A stretch of 6,239 nucleotides of DNA from Chloroflexota bacterium (GTDB taxonomy: Bacteria > Chloroflexota > Anaerolineae > Anaerolineales > DRMV01). Positions 6,022 to 6,239 of the stretch are shown piece by piece. Each line of letters begins with the position of its first letter. Within the stretch, counting starts at the first letter, position 1. Location of the stretch: contig JAADEN010000047.1 in the NCBI GenBank assembly GCA_013153375.1, positions 1-6,239 of the forward strand, given 5' to 3'. Under the pieces are notes generated by a model. It did not search any database. It was not told the DNA's origin and saw only the letters and a program-made list of their open reading frames with translations. The position numbers and the translations under genes are program-made.

Positions 6022-6045
6022 ACTCCCCACTTCTTACTCCCCACT
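6022..6045. repeat. Degenerate 7-bp-period repeat (ACTCCCC units)
   Basis: Reading from 6022 the units are ACTCCCC, ACTTCTT, ACTCCCC, ACT. The 10-mer ACTCCCCACT occurs twice, 14 bp apart, and CTCCCCAC appears a third time at 6055-6062, past the -10 box. The tract resembles short tandem heptanucleotide repeats known from intergenic DNA of some bacteria, notably cyanobacteria. Function unknown; a length-variable spacer or protein-binding repeat is possible. Confidence 0.55.
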
Positions 6046-6047
6046 GT

Positions 6048-6053
6048 TATAAT
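6048..6053 (+). promoter_or_regulatory. -10 box (TATAAT) of the last gene
   Basis: A perfect TATAAT with no recognisable -35 hexamer; the heptamer repeat occupies that region. A start near 6060 leaves a leader of about 23 nt with the ribosome binding site GAGGGAG at 6070-6076, six bases before ATG 6083. Confidence 0.65.
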
Positions 6054-6082
6054 CCTCCCCACACGCTGCGAGGGAGTTGCGC

Positions 6083-6239
6083 ATGCCCATCCATTGGCCG
6101 ACGGTGTACGCTCAGATCGAGGCGCGGGTGCAGGCCTGGCAGGAGCAGCAGGCCCGGCAGGCCCACGACCTGGCCGCCGCGCGCGCGGTGCTCGAGCGCT
6201 GGGCCGAGCGGCCCGCGGAGATGGCCGCGCGCGTGCAGG
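6083..6239 (+). CDS. N-terminal fragment of an unrecognised, probably helical protein (runs off the window)
   Basis: ATG 6083 follows a good Shine-Dalgarno sequence (GAGGGAG, 6070-6076) and a TATAAT box, and the frame stays open to the end of the window (52 codons). The start MPIHWPTVYAQIEARVQAW is followed by a stretch rich in Ala, Gln, Arg and Glu, with no Gly and only one Pro in residues 7-52. This suggests a long amphipathic or coiled-coil helix. I cannot assign a family. NurA-type nucleases of related bacteria can begin with a similar helical segment, and the nearby helicase makes that thinkable, but it is a guess. Alternatives are any protein with an N-terminal coiled coil. Codon use matches the neighbours. 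Confidence 0.75.
   Translation, partial: MPIHWPTVYAQIEARVQAWQEQQARQAHDLAAARAVLERWAERPAEMAARVQ

Overview
The window is GC-rich bacterial DNA (roughly 70 % G+C by eye) with a clear preference for G/C at third codon positions. It carries four complete genes and one truncated gene, all on the + strand. I see no mobile element, CRISPR array, tRNA or rRNA. The organism is most likely a member of the Chloroflexota (Anaerolineae-like). This is an inference from three things: the fused DEDDh-exonuclease/DinG helicase that keeps four candidate iron-sulfur cysteines, the protein style, and the isolated TATAAT-like -10 boxes in a GC-rich genome. No marker gene proves it.

Layout: (1) 97-801, a Crp/Fnr-family transcription regulator. 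(2) 908-1720, an unrecognised 270-residue protein with about eight membrane spans that reads as a tandem duplication of a four-helix unit. Between the two lies a Crp-type palindrome, TGTGA-N6-TCATA, centred exactly 41.5 bp upstream of the start point expected from the downstream -10 box. (3) Two consecutive hairpins (1740-1795), probably the transcription stop. (4) 1835-4663, a 942-residue DnaQ-like 3'-5' exonuclease fused to a DinG/XPD-type helicase. Its ATG lies so close to a perfect TATAAT that the mRNA should be leaderless. (5) 4664-4824, a gap holding a possible terminator and a good promoter with an inverted repeat in its spacer. (6) 4825-5994, a protein with four membrane spans and a C-terminal glycerophosphodiester phosphodiesterase (GDPD)-like domain predicted outside the cell. 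It lacks the usual second catalytic histidine. (7) 5995-6082, a short gap with a degenerate 7-bp-period repeat next to a TATAAT box. (8) 6083 to the end, the first 52 codons of an alanine/glutamine-rich, probably helical protein.

The genes do not look like one operon: each is preceded by its own -10-like hexamer. The only functional link the sequence supports is regulator to membrane protein. The regulator's recognition helix has the Arg-Asp-x-x-x-Arg arrangement expected for TGTGA half-sites, and such a site sits at a class II activator position before the next gene. The helicase is a DNA-repair gene, and the GDPD-like protein probably acts on lipid head groups or cell-envelope polymers. No dramatic new system is visible. 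The best candidates for something undescribed are the Crp-controlled duplicated membrane protein and the divergent membrane-anchored GDPD-like protein.
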